From: Chitinophaga sp.
GTDB taxonomy: Bacteria > Bacteroidota > Bacteroidia > Chitinophagales > Chitinophagaceae
Length of the DNA stretch: 64,000 nucleotides
Direction of reading: 5' to 3'
Assembly (NCBI RefSeq): GCF_017745275.1
Contig: NZ_JAGHZS010000005.1
Location: 186,001-250,000, forward strand
A program made the position numbers and the translations under genes. The notes beneath the pieces are model-generated. The model saw nothing but the letters and a program-made list of their open reading frames with translations. It did no database searches and was not told the DNA's origin. This document shows, in pieces, positions 18,101 to 27,700 of this stretch (position 1 is its first letter; the number at the start of each line of letters is the position of its first letter).

Positions 18101-19627
18101 TTAGTCCTGAGCCAGTATTTTCAGTGCCTCTGTGTCTTTGTAAGTGATCATCAGTTTTTTCATTTTATCTTTTAAACCGGCGATCAGTGCTTCGTATTTT
18201 TTTTGTCCGTAGAGATTATTGACTTCATGTGGATCCTGTTGCAGATCGTACAATTCCCAGCTGTTAGACTCACCATAGAAGTGCACCAGGGTATACCTTT
18301 CCGTGCGGATGCCGAAATGCGGATACACATGATGTGGTTCAGGGAATTCATAATAATGATAATATGCTTCTTTTCTCCAGTTTGCTTTTGCCGGATCGTT
18401 TTTCAGCAGGGGCAGGAAGGAGGTGCCTTGTATATCTGCGGGAACTTTTACGCCGGCCATCTGCAGGAAGGTAGGAGCCCAGTCGATATTCAGCATTAGC
18501 TGGTTGATGGTGGTGCCTGGTTTTACTACACCGGGATATTTGATGACAAAGGGCGTACGAAGGGATTCTTCGTAGATAAAACGTTTATCAAACCAGCCAT
18601 GTTCGCCGAGGTAGAATCCCTGATCCGAGGCATACACAACTACGGTATTTTTCGACAGGCCGGACTTATCTAGGTAGTCCAGCAGTTGTCCGATGTTGCG
18701 GTCGAGCGACTTAGCGGTGGCGAGGTAGTCTTTCAGGTAGCGTTGATATTTCCATTCCACGAGTGCATCGCCGGAAAGGTGCAGTGCATCGAATTCTTTG
18801 CTGATTTTGTTTTCGTAGTAGTCGATATACGCCTTTTTTTGTTCCGGGGAGAAGCGGCCATAGATACCTTTTTCGTAGTTCGCGTGTACTTTCAGGTCTT
18901 CTTTGAGGCGCATGGTTTTATCGATGGTCATGTCCTGGTTTTGCGCGGCCAGGCGGTTTTTATACTTGTCTTTAAAAGTAGGTGGCAGTGGGAATGTTTT
19001 GTTGTCATAGGCGCCAAGGTCTTGAATATCGGGTAGCCATTCGCGGTGGGTGGCTTTTTCGCCTACTACGAGGAAGAAGGGTTTCGAAGTATCGCGGTTA
19101 TTCAGCCAGTTGAGCGACAGCGACGTGATGATATTGGTAACATAGCCTGGCATGCGGGTGGTATCGCCGGGGCCGATGATATCCGGGTTGAAGTATTGAC
19201 CCTGGCTGTTGAGGATGCGCCAGTAATCGAATCCTTTAGGCAGGTTGCCGAGATGCCATTTGCCGATCCAGGCTGTCTGGTAGCCGTTTTGTTGTAGTAG
19301 CGCCGGGAAGAGTTGTTGTTCCACGTCAAACTTTTTCTCATTCAGCGTATAGCCATTAATGTGACTATACTTGCCGGTAAGTAATGTGGCTCTGCTGGGG
19401 CCGCAAATGGAGTTGGTCACCAGTGCATTTTTGAAGATAGCGCCCTGTTTGGCGATACGGTCAATATTGGGTGTTTGTACCAGTTTACTGCCATAGGCGC
19501 TGATCGCCTGGTAGGCATGATCGTCTGAGAAGATAAAGATGATATTCGGCCGTTGCTGCTGTGCATAGCTGTTGGTTGCCAGCAGCAACAACAAGCCCCA
19601 GGCTTTCTTTAAATATTTCATGTTCAT
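18101..19627 (-). CDS. Secreted sulfatase (formylglycine, Cys-type)
   Basis: A 508-aa type I sulfatase that removes sulfate esters, probably from a glycan, in the periplasm. The ATG at 19627 (MNMKYLKKAWGLLLLLATNSYAQ) gives a clean signal peptide; the longer frame to 19699 adds an unlikely extension. The active-site motif CGPSR has Cys75 as the formylglycine precursor. Metal-binding FIFSDDHAY lies upstream, and YASDQGFYLGEHGWFDK downstream completes the site. A C-terminal region (LYDLQQDPHEVNNLY) matches the DUF4976-like end of arylsulfatase A-type enzymes. No SusC/SusD, glycosidase or formylglycine-generating enzyme adjoins it, so the substrate is open. Confidence 0.9.
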   Translation of the reverse strand: MNMKYLKKAWGLLLLLATNSYAQQQRPNIIFIFSDDHAYQAISAYGSKLVQTPNIDRIAKQGAIFKNALVTNSICGPSRATLLTGKYSHINGYTLNEKKFDVEQQLFPALLQQNGYQTAWIGKWHLGNLPKGFDYWRILNSQGQYFNPDIIGPGDTTRMPGYVTNIITSLSLNWLNNRDTSKPFFLVVGEKATHREWLPDIQDLGAYDNKTFPLPPTFKDKYKNRLAAQNQDMTIDKTMRLKEDLKVHANYEKGIYGRFSPEQKKAYIDYYENKISKEFDALHLSGDALVEWKYQRYLKDYLATAKSLDRNIGQLLDYLDKSGLSKNTVVVYASDQGFYLGEHGWFDKRFIYEESLRTPFVIKYPGVVKPGTTINQLMLNIDWAPTFLQMAGVKVPADIQGTSFLPLLKNDPAKANWRKEAYYHYYEFPEPHHVYPHFGIRTERYTLVHFYGESNSWELYDLQQDPHEVNNLYGQKKYEALIAGLKDKMKKLMITYKDTEALKILAQD

Positions 19628-19845
19628 GTGTTTGTATTGTGATGAGGGATGGAACAAGATAAAAAAAAATCCGGTGGCGTGTGACCAGTTATTTTTCAAA
19701 AAAAAATGTTTTAGTCAGATAAACTATTTGATAAAGTTGTATTAGCTTGCATGGGTTAACGAGGTTTTCATCATCATAACTGATCACCTTGTTCTGTCAT
19801 TAATATAGCCCTGATAGTTGTATTGTTATTTAGTAGCCTATTCCT

Positions 19846-21189
19846 ATGAAGTGTTTTCTTTCAGCCCTGGTGCTGGTTTTCTTTGTTATCAGCAGTACTG
19901 CTCAAAATGTTTACCAGATCAAAGCCGACAGCGTCAGAATTTACAACAGCTGCGACACTGCTGAATTGATCCTCGAGAATCGTACACAAAATGTGTCGGG
20001 ATTTCTTTTCAATAAGGCAAATGGACGTACAGAATTCCGTCGACTGCAGTTAAAGGCAGTCAATAATGCATTGGCAATTGTTGGACAAGATACGTTGGCG
20101 TTATCTCCACTGGTGAAAGGGAGTGGAGATTCTTTGTATATCTGGCAGCAGTCTGCGGTATCACAGCCGTTATCTAGTTTTTGGATATCAGGAACGGGGA
20201 GGGCAGGGGCTTTCATGACAAATAATACCATTAATTCGCCACATACCGTGATGTTAAAGCCGGGAGGAAGTACTTCCCGTTGGGCTACTTTTCTGTACAA
20301 CGCAGAGACTGGAACTGGTAATAAAGGATCCGATTTTCGTTTGGCAAGATATAGTGATTCCGGAACGTTTGTGGCCAATGTGATCACTATTGAGCGGGCT
20401 TCGGGTATTGTTACTATGAGTGAAGGTCTCAGAACAGTAGGAAATGTCGGCATTAATATGCCTGCCGCGCCATTTAAATTAAGTGTTTCGGATACTGTTA
20501 ATGTAAAGTATATGCCGCAATATGTAAGAGAAAGCTATCCGCTGGGGACTATGCTTGGGCTATATAATACAGTTGGTGCTGATAGTATTTATTCAGGTGT
20601 TTGCATGCAAGGGATTAACGGCGCAGGGCTTTACCAATCCGCTTATTTAGGGCTCGTTACTACTCCCGGAACTACTTACCAGGGTAATATCGTGATCGGA
20701 CAGCGAACAGGAGATAAAGTGTATGGTGAACGTATGCGTATCGTTGGCAGCACCGGCTATGTAGGAATTGGTACTACAACACCAGTTGCGCAGCTGGATG
20801 TAAATGGCGCATTAAGAATTGCCAATGTAAAGAATAATGCCAGCGGGGATAGTATCTTAACTACAGATGCCAATGGTGTTGTGAAATTGAAATCGCCGGT
20901 TATCGGGATTGCGCCGATCAACGTTATTTCAAGCAGCGTTACCCTGGGGCAAAATGACTATACAACAATTATCAACAACAGTGCAGCCGTTACCGTTAAC
21001 CTGCCTGCTGCAGCCAGCAATAAAGGAAGAATTTATAACATTAAGAAGATATCCAACAACACTTTCAATATTACTATCCAGGCGCAGGGAGCGGATTTGA
21101 TAGAGAATGGGGCGTCTTTTGTGTTTAATACTTACCTGAAAAGTGTGCAGATACAGAGTAGTGGTACAGTGTGGTATATTATTAATTAG
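19846..21189 (+). CDS. Secreted fibre-like protein of unknown function
   Basis: A 447-aa exported protein with a signal peptide ending near STAQ. It contains VGIGTTTPVAQLDVNGALRI, the tag common to Bacteroidetes cell-surface proteins that resemble phage tail-fibre tips, followed by an Ala/Asn/Thr-rich beta segment (VTVNLPAAASNKGRIYNIKK). The first ~280 residues are low in cysteine and beta-rich. There is no C-terminal T9SS or membrane domain that I can see. It lies upstream of the large Rhs locus on the same strand, but a promoter-like element separates them, so a functional link is uncertain. Confidence 0.7.
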   Translation: MKCFLSALVLVFFVISSTAQNVYQIKADSVRIYNSCDTAELILENRTQNVSGFLFNKANGRTEFRRLQLKAVNNALAIVGQDTLALSPLVKGSGDSLYIWQQSAVSQPLSSFWISGTGRAGAFMTNNTINSPHTVMLKPGGSTSRWATFLYNAETGTGNKGSDFRLARYSDSGTFVANVITIERASGIVTMSEGLRTVGNVGINMPAAPFKLSVSDTVNVKYMPQYVRESYPLGTMLGLYNTVGADSIYSGVCMQGINGAGLYQSAYLGLVTTPGTTYQGNIVIGQRTGDKVYGERMRIVGSTGYVGIGTTTPVAQLDVNGALRIANVKNNASGDSILTTDANGVVKLKSPVIGIAPINVISSSVTLGQNDYTTIINNSAAVTVNLPAAASNKGRIYNIKKISNNTFNITIQAQGADLIENGASFVFNTYLKSVQIQSSGTVWYIIN

Positions 21190-21222
21190 ATTTTTAGTCG
21201 TTTTTAATATTGATATTAGTTA

Positions 21223-21230
21223 TATATTTG
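21223..21230 (+). promoter_or_regulatory. Possible promoter of the Rhs locus
   Basis: TATATTTG is a perfect TAnnTTTG element, 75 bases before the TTG start at 21306. No clear TTTG sits at the right distance upstream, only a T-run. It is the best promoter candidate for the gene set to 43496. Confidence 0.35.
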
Positions 21231-21305
21231 TAATGATATAAAATGAAATCCCGTGAATACTTATGCCTATACGTTAACCTGTACTGTCACCAGTAAATCG
21301 TTGTC

Positions 21306-23594
21306 TTGAGAAGTGTTTCCCTGATATTAGTGATTGTATCCCTTTTTCTCTCCTATGATAGCGATGCACAGATGCATCTACCCGGAAACAACGGTAGAGC
21401 GTCAGACACCAGCTATTACTATATACATACGGGGTGTAAAATGAAGCTACCGGTGTTGGTGGTGCTGTATGCATCTCCCCCGGGTGATACCCATTACCAG
21501 GTAATCCGCAGAAAACATGTGGAGAGTATACCGGTAGCGGCTACACGTAAACCATTGCTGGTAGTGCATGGCAATGTAACCTACGATGGGTATTACCAGT
21601 CCAATGCAGACACCCCTTACCTGGAACGGGACATCTACCAGCACACGCTGCAAACGGTATTAGACATTACGGTGAAAGACCAGTACCCGCTTCATCTCGC
21701 ATTTAGCACCAGTAAAGGAAACTCGCGTCTCTTCCGGAATATTACCGGTGTTAATTTTCAATATACCAGCCAGGATTTTAAGAATATGTTACTGGCAAAA
21801 GCGAAGGGTTGGGATGCGGGCAAGCTGAAGCAAAAAGTAGCTTTAGATCAATTGAAGCAAAAATTAGACTACGATTGGAACGATATTAATAAACTAAAAG
21901 CCTGGTTTAACTCTCCAGCCCAGGTGCAGCGAATGGTAGAAGCCAAAGAGCGGGAGTATCAGTTACGGCTAAACGATTCCTTGTCGCAGTTAGCAAAGAT
22001 GGGAAAGGTACCTTCACTGAATTTACCGGAAGGGCTTAATGAGAAACTGAGCTGGAAGGATAGCTTGGCTATACGTTTCAGAAAAGAGTATGATGAGAAA
22101 AAGGCATTGCTGGATTCTCTGCAAGCAGCATTTGCCGCCAATGAACAGCTTTATCAGAAAAAAGAAAAAGCATATAATGCGCGTAAAGGCTCCCTGATGG
22201 ATGCTTTGCAGCATAGCAGAAACAATCAGGAGTTGTCAGAGAACCTTGAATCCCTTCACCTTCCGGATTCTATTTTACCTAAAGGATATAAAACCTTACT
22301 CGCTATCAGATCAGTGGGGCTGGGCCGTACGATGGTTGATTATTCGGAACTCACTGCGAAGAACATCAGTATTATGGGCGTACAGGCGGAGTTGAATCCA
22401 TCCTGGTATCTTGCCTTTGCTACCGGTGCGGTAGACTATCGTTTCCGGGATTTTATTGTGAATGAGAACAGAACCAGGCAGTATCTGAACATGGTGCGGG
22501 TGGGTAAGGGTTTGAAAGAAGGGAATCACGTTATTCTTTCTTATTATTTCGGTAAAAAACAGGTCTATAATTTCAATACTACTCCACCAGCCGGAGGAAA
22601 TACGAGCACGCCGGATTACAAAATCATGGGGTTATCGCTTGAAGGCCGTTACCAGTTGAATAGGAATAACTACGTAATAGGTGAGCTGGCAAAATCGTCT
22701 TTGCCCTATTATGCCCGGAGTGTTAATCATGAAGGGCTGGGCAGCAGCATGGTTGGATTTGGTGATCATAGTAATGAAGCCTATGCGATCAGTACTTTTT
22801 CATTTTTACCGCGTACGGCTACACGTATTACTGGAATGTATAAGCAGATGGGCGCCAATTTTCAATCGTTTAGTTTATATGCTACCGGCTCAGCGCAGCG
22901 TGCGTGGATGGTACAGGTAACCCAACCGCTTTTTAAGCAGCAACTGACGCTCACCGGATCTGTGAGACAGAATGTTTATACCAGTGTTTTTGAGAATTCC
23001 AGCTATCGGAGTAACACTGTTTTTAAGAGCATACAAGCTACTTTCCGTCGTAAGAAGTGGCCGGTATTATCTGTGGGTTATTTCCCTTCATCGCAGTTGA
23101 TGAAGCTGAGTGAAGACCGGTTCATGGAGAATCTCTATTATACCTTGGTGGGTACTGGTAGTTACTTTTATCAGTATAAGGGAATCGGGATGAATACAAT
23201 GTTTTCCGGTACCCGGTTTTATAATCATCAGACAGATAGCAATTTCGTGTATTTCAATAGCACCAATTTATTATTGAATCAAACCGTTTTCCTGGGAAAA
23301 TTCACGCTGAACGGAGGCGGATCCCTGGCTACCACTTCAGATTATGCCATATATGGTGCGGATGGCAATGTGCAATACAGGATGCTGAAATGGCTGGAAG
23401 TGGGAGGCGGATTAAAGTATAATTATCAAACTGTGTTTGAGTTGCGGCAACTGGGTTATACGGCCAATGCAAGGTTAAATATTCCTAAGATTGGAGAAAT
23501 AACAGTGATGGGCGATAAGGGCTTTGTACCCGGTGTAAATAAACAGTTAGTCCCTAATAAAACCGGGCGATTAACCTATACCAGAATTTTTTAA
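21306..23594 (+). CDS. Predicted outer-membrane beta-barrel protein with periplasmic coiled coil
   Basis: A 762-aa protein starting at TTG (21306); the previous in-frame codon that could start is beyond a stop at 21294. After a signal peptide (LILVIVSLFLSYDSDAQ) comes a ~110-residue beta domain, then a charged helical region at residues about 170-320 (KLKQKVALDQLKQKL, YDEKKALLDSLQAAFAANEQ) that looks like a coiled coil. From about residue 330 onward, alternating aromatic-rich strands run to a terminal Phe (TYTRIF), as in outer-membrane barrels. It heads the collinear Rhs gene set, so a role in anchoring or exporting the large products is a reasonable but untested inference. Confidence 0.65.
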   Translation: MRSVSLILVIVSLFLSYDSDAQMHLPGNNGRASDTSYYYIHTGCKMKLPVLVVLYASPPGDTHYQVIRRKHVESIPVAATRKPLLVVHGNVTYDGYYQSNADTPYLERDIYQHTLQTVLDITVKDQYPLHLAFSTSKGNSRLFRNITGVNFQYTSQDFKNMLLAKAKGWDAGKLKQKVALDQLKQKLDYDWNDINKLKAWFNSPAQVQRMVEAKEREYQLRLNDSLSQLAKMGKVPSLNLPEGLNEKLSWKDSLAIRFRKEYDEKKALLDSLQAAFAANEQLYQKKEKAYNARKGSLMDALQHSRNNQELSENLESLHLPDSILPKGYKTLLAIRSVGLGRTMVDYSELTAKNISIMGVQAELNPSWYLAFATGAVDYRFRDFIVNENRTRQYLNMVRVGKGLKEGNHVILSYYFGKKQVYNFNTTPPAGGNTSTPDYKIMGLSLEGRYQLNRNNYVIGELAKSSLPYYARSVNHEGLGSSMVGFGDHSNEAYAISTFSFLPRTATRITGMYKQMGANFQSFSLYATGSAQRAWMVQVTQPLFKQQLTLTGSVRQNVYTSVFENSSYRSNTVFKSIQATFRRKKWPVLSVGYFPSSQLMKLSEDRFMENLYYTLVGTGSYFYQYKGIGMNTMFSGTRFYNHQTDSNFVYFNSTNLLLNQTVFLGKFTLNGGGSLATTSDYAIYGADGNVQYRMLKWLEVGGGLKYNYQTVFELRQLGYTANARLNIPKIGEITVMGDKGFVPGVNKQLVPNKTGRLTYTRIF

Positions 23595-23603
23595 GTGTTT
23601 AAT

Positions 23604-24695
23604 ATGAAAAGATCCCTATTCCTGCTAATGATGTTGTGCTGCATTCGTGTAGGCGCACAAGTTAGTATGACCGTACAATTACCACCTGCAGGTGTATTGT
23701 TAAAGGCGCAACTGTGGAATGTTGTATTGGTGTCTGCCTATGAACGCTCCGTAAATGTGCGGATAACCATGCGTTTAATGGATGCCCGTACCAATCAGCC
23801 TGTATTAACAGGCATTACCCGCGATATTCCATTGACCAAAGGTGCCCGGCAATTGCAGGCGGGGGATTTGATGCCTATACAATATGAATATCTTTCACCG
23901 GCAATTGACCGCAGTGTGAATGGATTCCTGGCTGCCGGTAATTACCTCGCCTGTTACAGCCTGGTTGTAGCAGGAGATAAAGACGGCAATCAACCGGGAG
24001 AAGATTGTATTCCATTTGTAAGTGAGCCGGTAAGTCCGCCGTTACTGAATAGTCCTGCTCACCAAAGCGAGCTGCTTACATTTTTACCTCAGTTTACCTG
24101 GTTGCCACCCGCACCACTGAATATGTTCAGCGATCTTAATTATGAAATGATACTCACGGAAGTGCATAATGGCCAATCGCCGGAGGAAGCGATACAGCAA
24201 AATATCCCGGTATTACGGGTACCACGGCTGAAAAATATTTTCGTGAATTATCCATCTGGCGCAGTACAGCTGGATACTGCCAATACGTATGCCTGGTCAG
24301 TGATAGCGCGGAATGGAAATTTATTTGCTGCTCAAACAGAAGTATGGACGTTCCGGGTAAAAGGGAATGGTAATAGTGCAGACCGGGAGCACGGTGCTTA
24401 TGTACAACTACGTAAAGAACTGGATGGTTCGGTGATGAATGGCAGCCGTTCACTGCAGGTGGGGTATAATAATGAAACCGCTGATAGTACTATCGCCTAT
24501 GAACTGATATCACTGGACAATAGTAATAAAGTGGTGTATTCAGGCAAGTTGGCCGTCCGCAGAGGGACTAACTACCTGGATGTTCCTTTGGAGAAGAGAC
24601 GGGGCCTGCATACTGGCCAGCTATACCTGTTCCGCCTGCAGAACTCCAGAGAAGAATACTGGCAGGTGAAATTTATTTACACGAAAGAAGATTAA
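23604..24695 (+). CDS. Exported Ig/fibronectin-like protein of the Rhs locus
   Basis: A 363-aa exported protein; the ATG at 23604 (MKRSLFLLMMLCCIRVGAQ) is preferred over the GTG nine bases earlier. The first ~150 residues are a beta domain with strands typical of surface adhesin modules. At about residues 150-255, PQFTWLPPAP...YEMILTEV...YAWSVIARNG has the pattern of a fibronectin-III/Ig fold that binds or presents other proteins. The last ~100 residues form another beta segment. I do not recognise a named family. It starts 9 bases after the barrel gene and ends 27 bases before the 1898-aa gene, so all are likely on one transcript. Confidence 0.65.
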   Translation: MKRSLFLLMMLCCIRVGAQVSMTVQLPPAGVLLKAQLWNVVLVSAYERSVNVRITMRLMDARTNQPVLTGITRDIPLTKGARQLQAGDLMPIQYEYLSPAIDRSVNGFLAAGNYLACYSLVVAGDKDGNQPGEDCIPFVSEPVSPPLLNSPAHQSELLTFLPQFTWLPPAPLNMFSDLNYEMILTEVHNGQSPEEAIQQNIPVLRVPRLKNIFVNYPSGAVQLDTANTYAWSVIARNGNLFAAQTEVWTFRVKGNGNSADREHGAYVQLRKELDGSVMNGSRSLQVGYNNETADSTIAYELISLDNSNKVVYSGKLAVRRGTNYLDVPLEKRRGLHTGQLYLFRLQNSREEYWQVKFIYTKED

Positions 24696-24722
24696 TAGTA
24701 AGACCTATAAAATTACGTTGAA

Positions 24723-27700
24723 ATGATACTGGCTTTTGCAGCAAAGGGTAAGAAGACGATTGCATGCGTGATGTTGGCGTTAATTTATTTGGAAGCAGTG
24801 GTGCCAGCGTATGCGCTGGGTAGCAGGCGGACTGTTTATAGGGTTGGTGCGGGTGTGCCGGCAGTTAAGCCGGTAGCTGTAATGCCGGTAGCAGATCCTG
24901 CTAAGGTGAGTCCGCGGCCGGCACCGTTACCTGCGAAGGCAGCATCTGCCATGCCGCCGAAAGGTACCGGTGGCCCAACCCAGCCGGAAATGGAAACATT
25001 CCATTCTGTAAACAGCGACAACATGGTAGATTTGTTTTCAGGCAATTTCGCTTATAATATTCCTTTGTTGGATGTAGACGGGTATCCGTTGTCGTTAGGG
25101 TACAGCAGCGGGATTACGATGGACCAGGAAGCCAGTTGGACCGGGTTGGGATGGAATATTAATCCGGGTACGATTACAAGGAATGTGAGGGGATTACCGG
25201 ATGATTTCAATGGATCGGACCAGATCACAAAAAGAATGAACATTAAGGAGAATAAAACTTCCGGTGGTACGGGTGGGGCAACGTTTGAACTTTTTGGTCT
25301 TGACCTGAAGTCACTGGGTGCTTCAGCCGATTTTAGTCTTAGCGCCTCTGTAGGTGTCTTTAAAAACACCTACAGAGGGTGGGGAATGGAAGCGAGTATT
25401 TCGCCAAGTATTGGTGTAAGTGCTAAAGGTGCAGGAAGTCTAACGGCTGGCTTAGGATTAGGCATGAACTCTCAGGAAGAAGGACTGTCTATCAGCCCCA
25501 GTCTGGATGTTACCCTGAGTCAGAAGGATTCTGATGTTAAAAACGTTTACAGCGGGAAAATAAGCACTTCACTTACGTTTAATACGCGTAGCGGTTTGAA
25601 GGCGTTGCAATATTCTGGTGGGGTTAGCAAGTATAGAACTTATTATAAAAAGAGCCTAATAGAAGGAATACCCCGATATGGGCGATTTACTACGAAGGAG
25701 AACCTTTTTTCTGCCAGTATTTCTTATGCATACCCTGGTTCAATTCCAGCCATGAGTATTCCTTATACCAGCGAAATGTATACTGGTAAGTTTGCGTTAG
25801 GAGGAGAGGTAAACGGTCTTCACCCGCAGGGATTTGCTTCAGGATACCAGGTGCGTCAATATATTGCAGATGCGGACAAAACGTTGACTTTACCGGCATT
25901 TGGTTATCTCTATTATTATAATGGAGCCGGAAATGTAAATGCTTTGATGGATTACAACCGGGAGCGGGAGATGCCTATCAAAGAAGGTATCAAGAATATT
26001 GCGATACCTGCATATACGAGTGATGTATTTTCTATTTCAGGCGAGGGAACGGGCGGAATGTTTCGTGCCTACCGCAATGATATTGGATATGTGTATGATC
26101 ACTTTATGTCTACAAAAAGCACCTCTGCCAGTCTTGGTGCGGAAGTTGGTTTAGGGAATGCGTGGCACGCGGGTGTAGATTTAACGGAGACGCATTCTAC
26201 CACTGTTAATGGCGCCTGGGTAGAGAATAATCCGCTCGCGAAGGACATTGCTTTCACTGCGTCAAAGAAGCAATATGAAGCCGTTCATTTCAGGAATCCG
26301 GGTGAAATGACTGCGCAGCCTAAAACCTATTATGAGATGTTGGGAGGAGATGATGTGGTATTTGCAGAGATGACAGGTAATAATACGCCTAATATTTCTA
26401 CTACAGATAATTTATGGAGATATAAAGGAGGCAAACTGATAGGAAAGCTACCCTTTAATAATATTAATGCAGCCAACCAGGAAAGAAGTAAAAGAACCCA
26501 GGTGATTTCCTATCTCACAGCGGAGGAAGCCAGTTTAACGGGACTTTCAAAGCTGATTGAGAATTATGGAGAGAATCAGTATGTGTTTAATAATTGTGTT
26601 ACATATTTTTCGGGTGCACCAGAGGGAAAGCATGGGTATATCAGGGAGAATTTTCAGAACGAATGGTTTGGAGAGGAAAATGGAGGACGGCGGAATACAA
26701 TGATAGCTCCTTCTATTTATCACCCGAAAGGAGAAGATGATCCTGATGCGTTAACTAACGGTACAGGTTTTAGCAATGTAAACCATCTTTCCTGTCGTTG
26801 GACAGGGAAGCTAAAAGCACCTGCAACAGGAGTATATTATTTTGACTATAAAGTGGATGATGGTGTCCGGATAACTATTAACGGCAAAAGGTTTACGCCG
26901 GATAAAGATTGGGATTATAACAAAGATATTCCAAAACCAATACAAAGTGGGTTTAATGTCAACCTGGAGAAAGATAATACCTATGATATTGTTGTAGAGT
27001 ATTACAACGCGACCCGTAGTGCCGTGATGATAATGAATGTATATTATGGGAACAAATCAGTTGTTCCTAATGACATCTACCAACCAATCAAGGTTTTTTC
27101 GTACACCATAATACCGGGGAAACTGACCAAGGAAGAACGGATGGACAGCATTCGCAAACCTCACCACCTTTCTGAAATCGATGTGTTAAATAATGATGGT
27201 AAGAAGTACGTATATGGCTTACCGGTTTATAACCTGAAAGAAAAAGAGGTAACCTTTTCAGTAAAGCATGAGAATGGAAATGCAGAGGAAGGTACCGTAT
27301 CCTATAATGCTGTCTCCACACCTAATAATCCCAGGGAAGATGATGTAACCAATTCAAGTGGTAATGATCATTATTTTGTTTCAGAAGAAACACCTGCTTA
27401 TGCCCACTCTTTCCTGTTAACAGGAGTGGTATCGCCTGACTATGTGGATTTAACGGGGGATGGTATTACCGATGATGACGCGGGTAATGCGGTTAAGTTT
27501 AATTATACGAAAACAGCCGGTCAGGGTAATCCTTATAAATGGAGAACACCTTATACCAGGAATGCCACATATAGTGAAGGCTTTAAGACAGAAAACTATG
27601 ATGATAAGGGTAGTTATGTATATGGAGAAAAGGAACTGTGGTATTTAAACTCCATTGAATCTAAAAACATGGTGGCCACGTTTACCCTGGAAGACAGGGA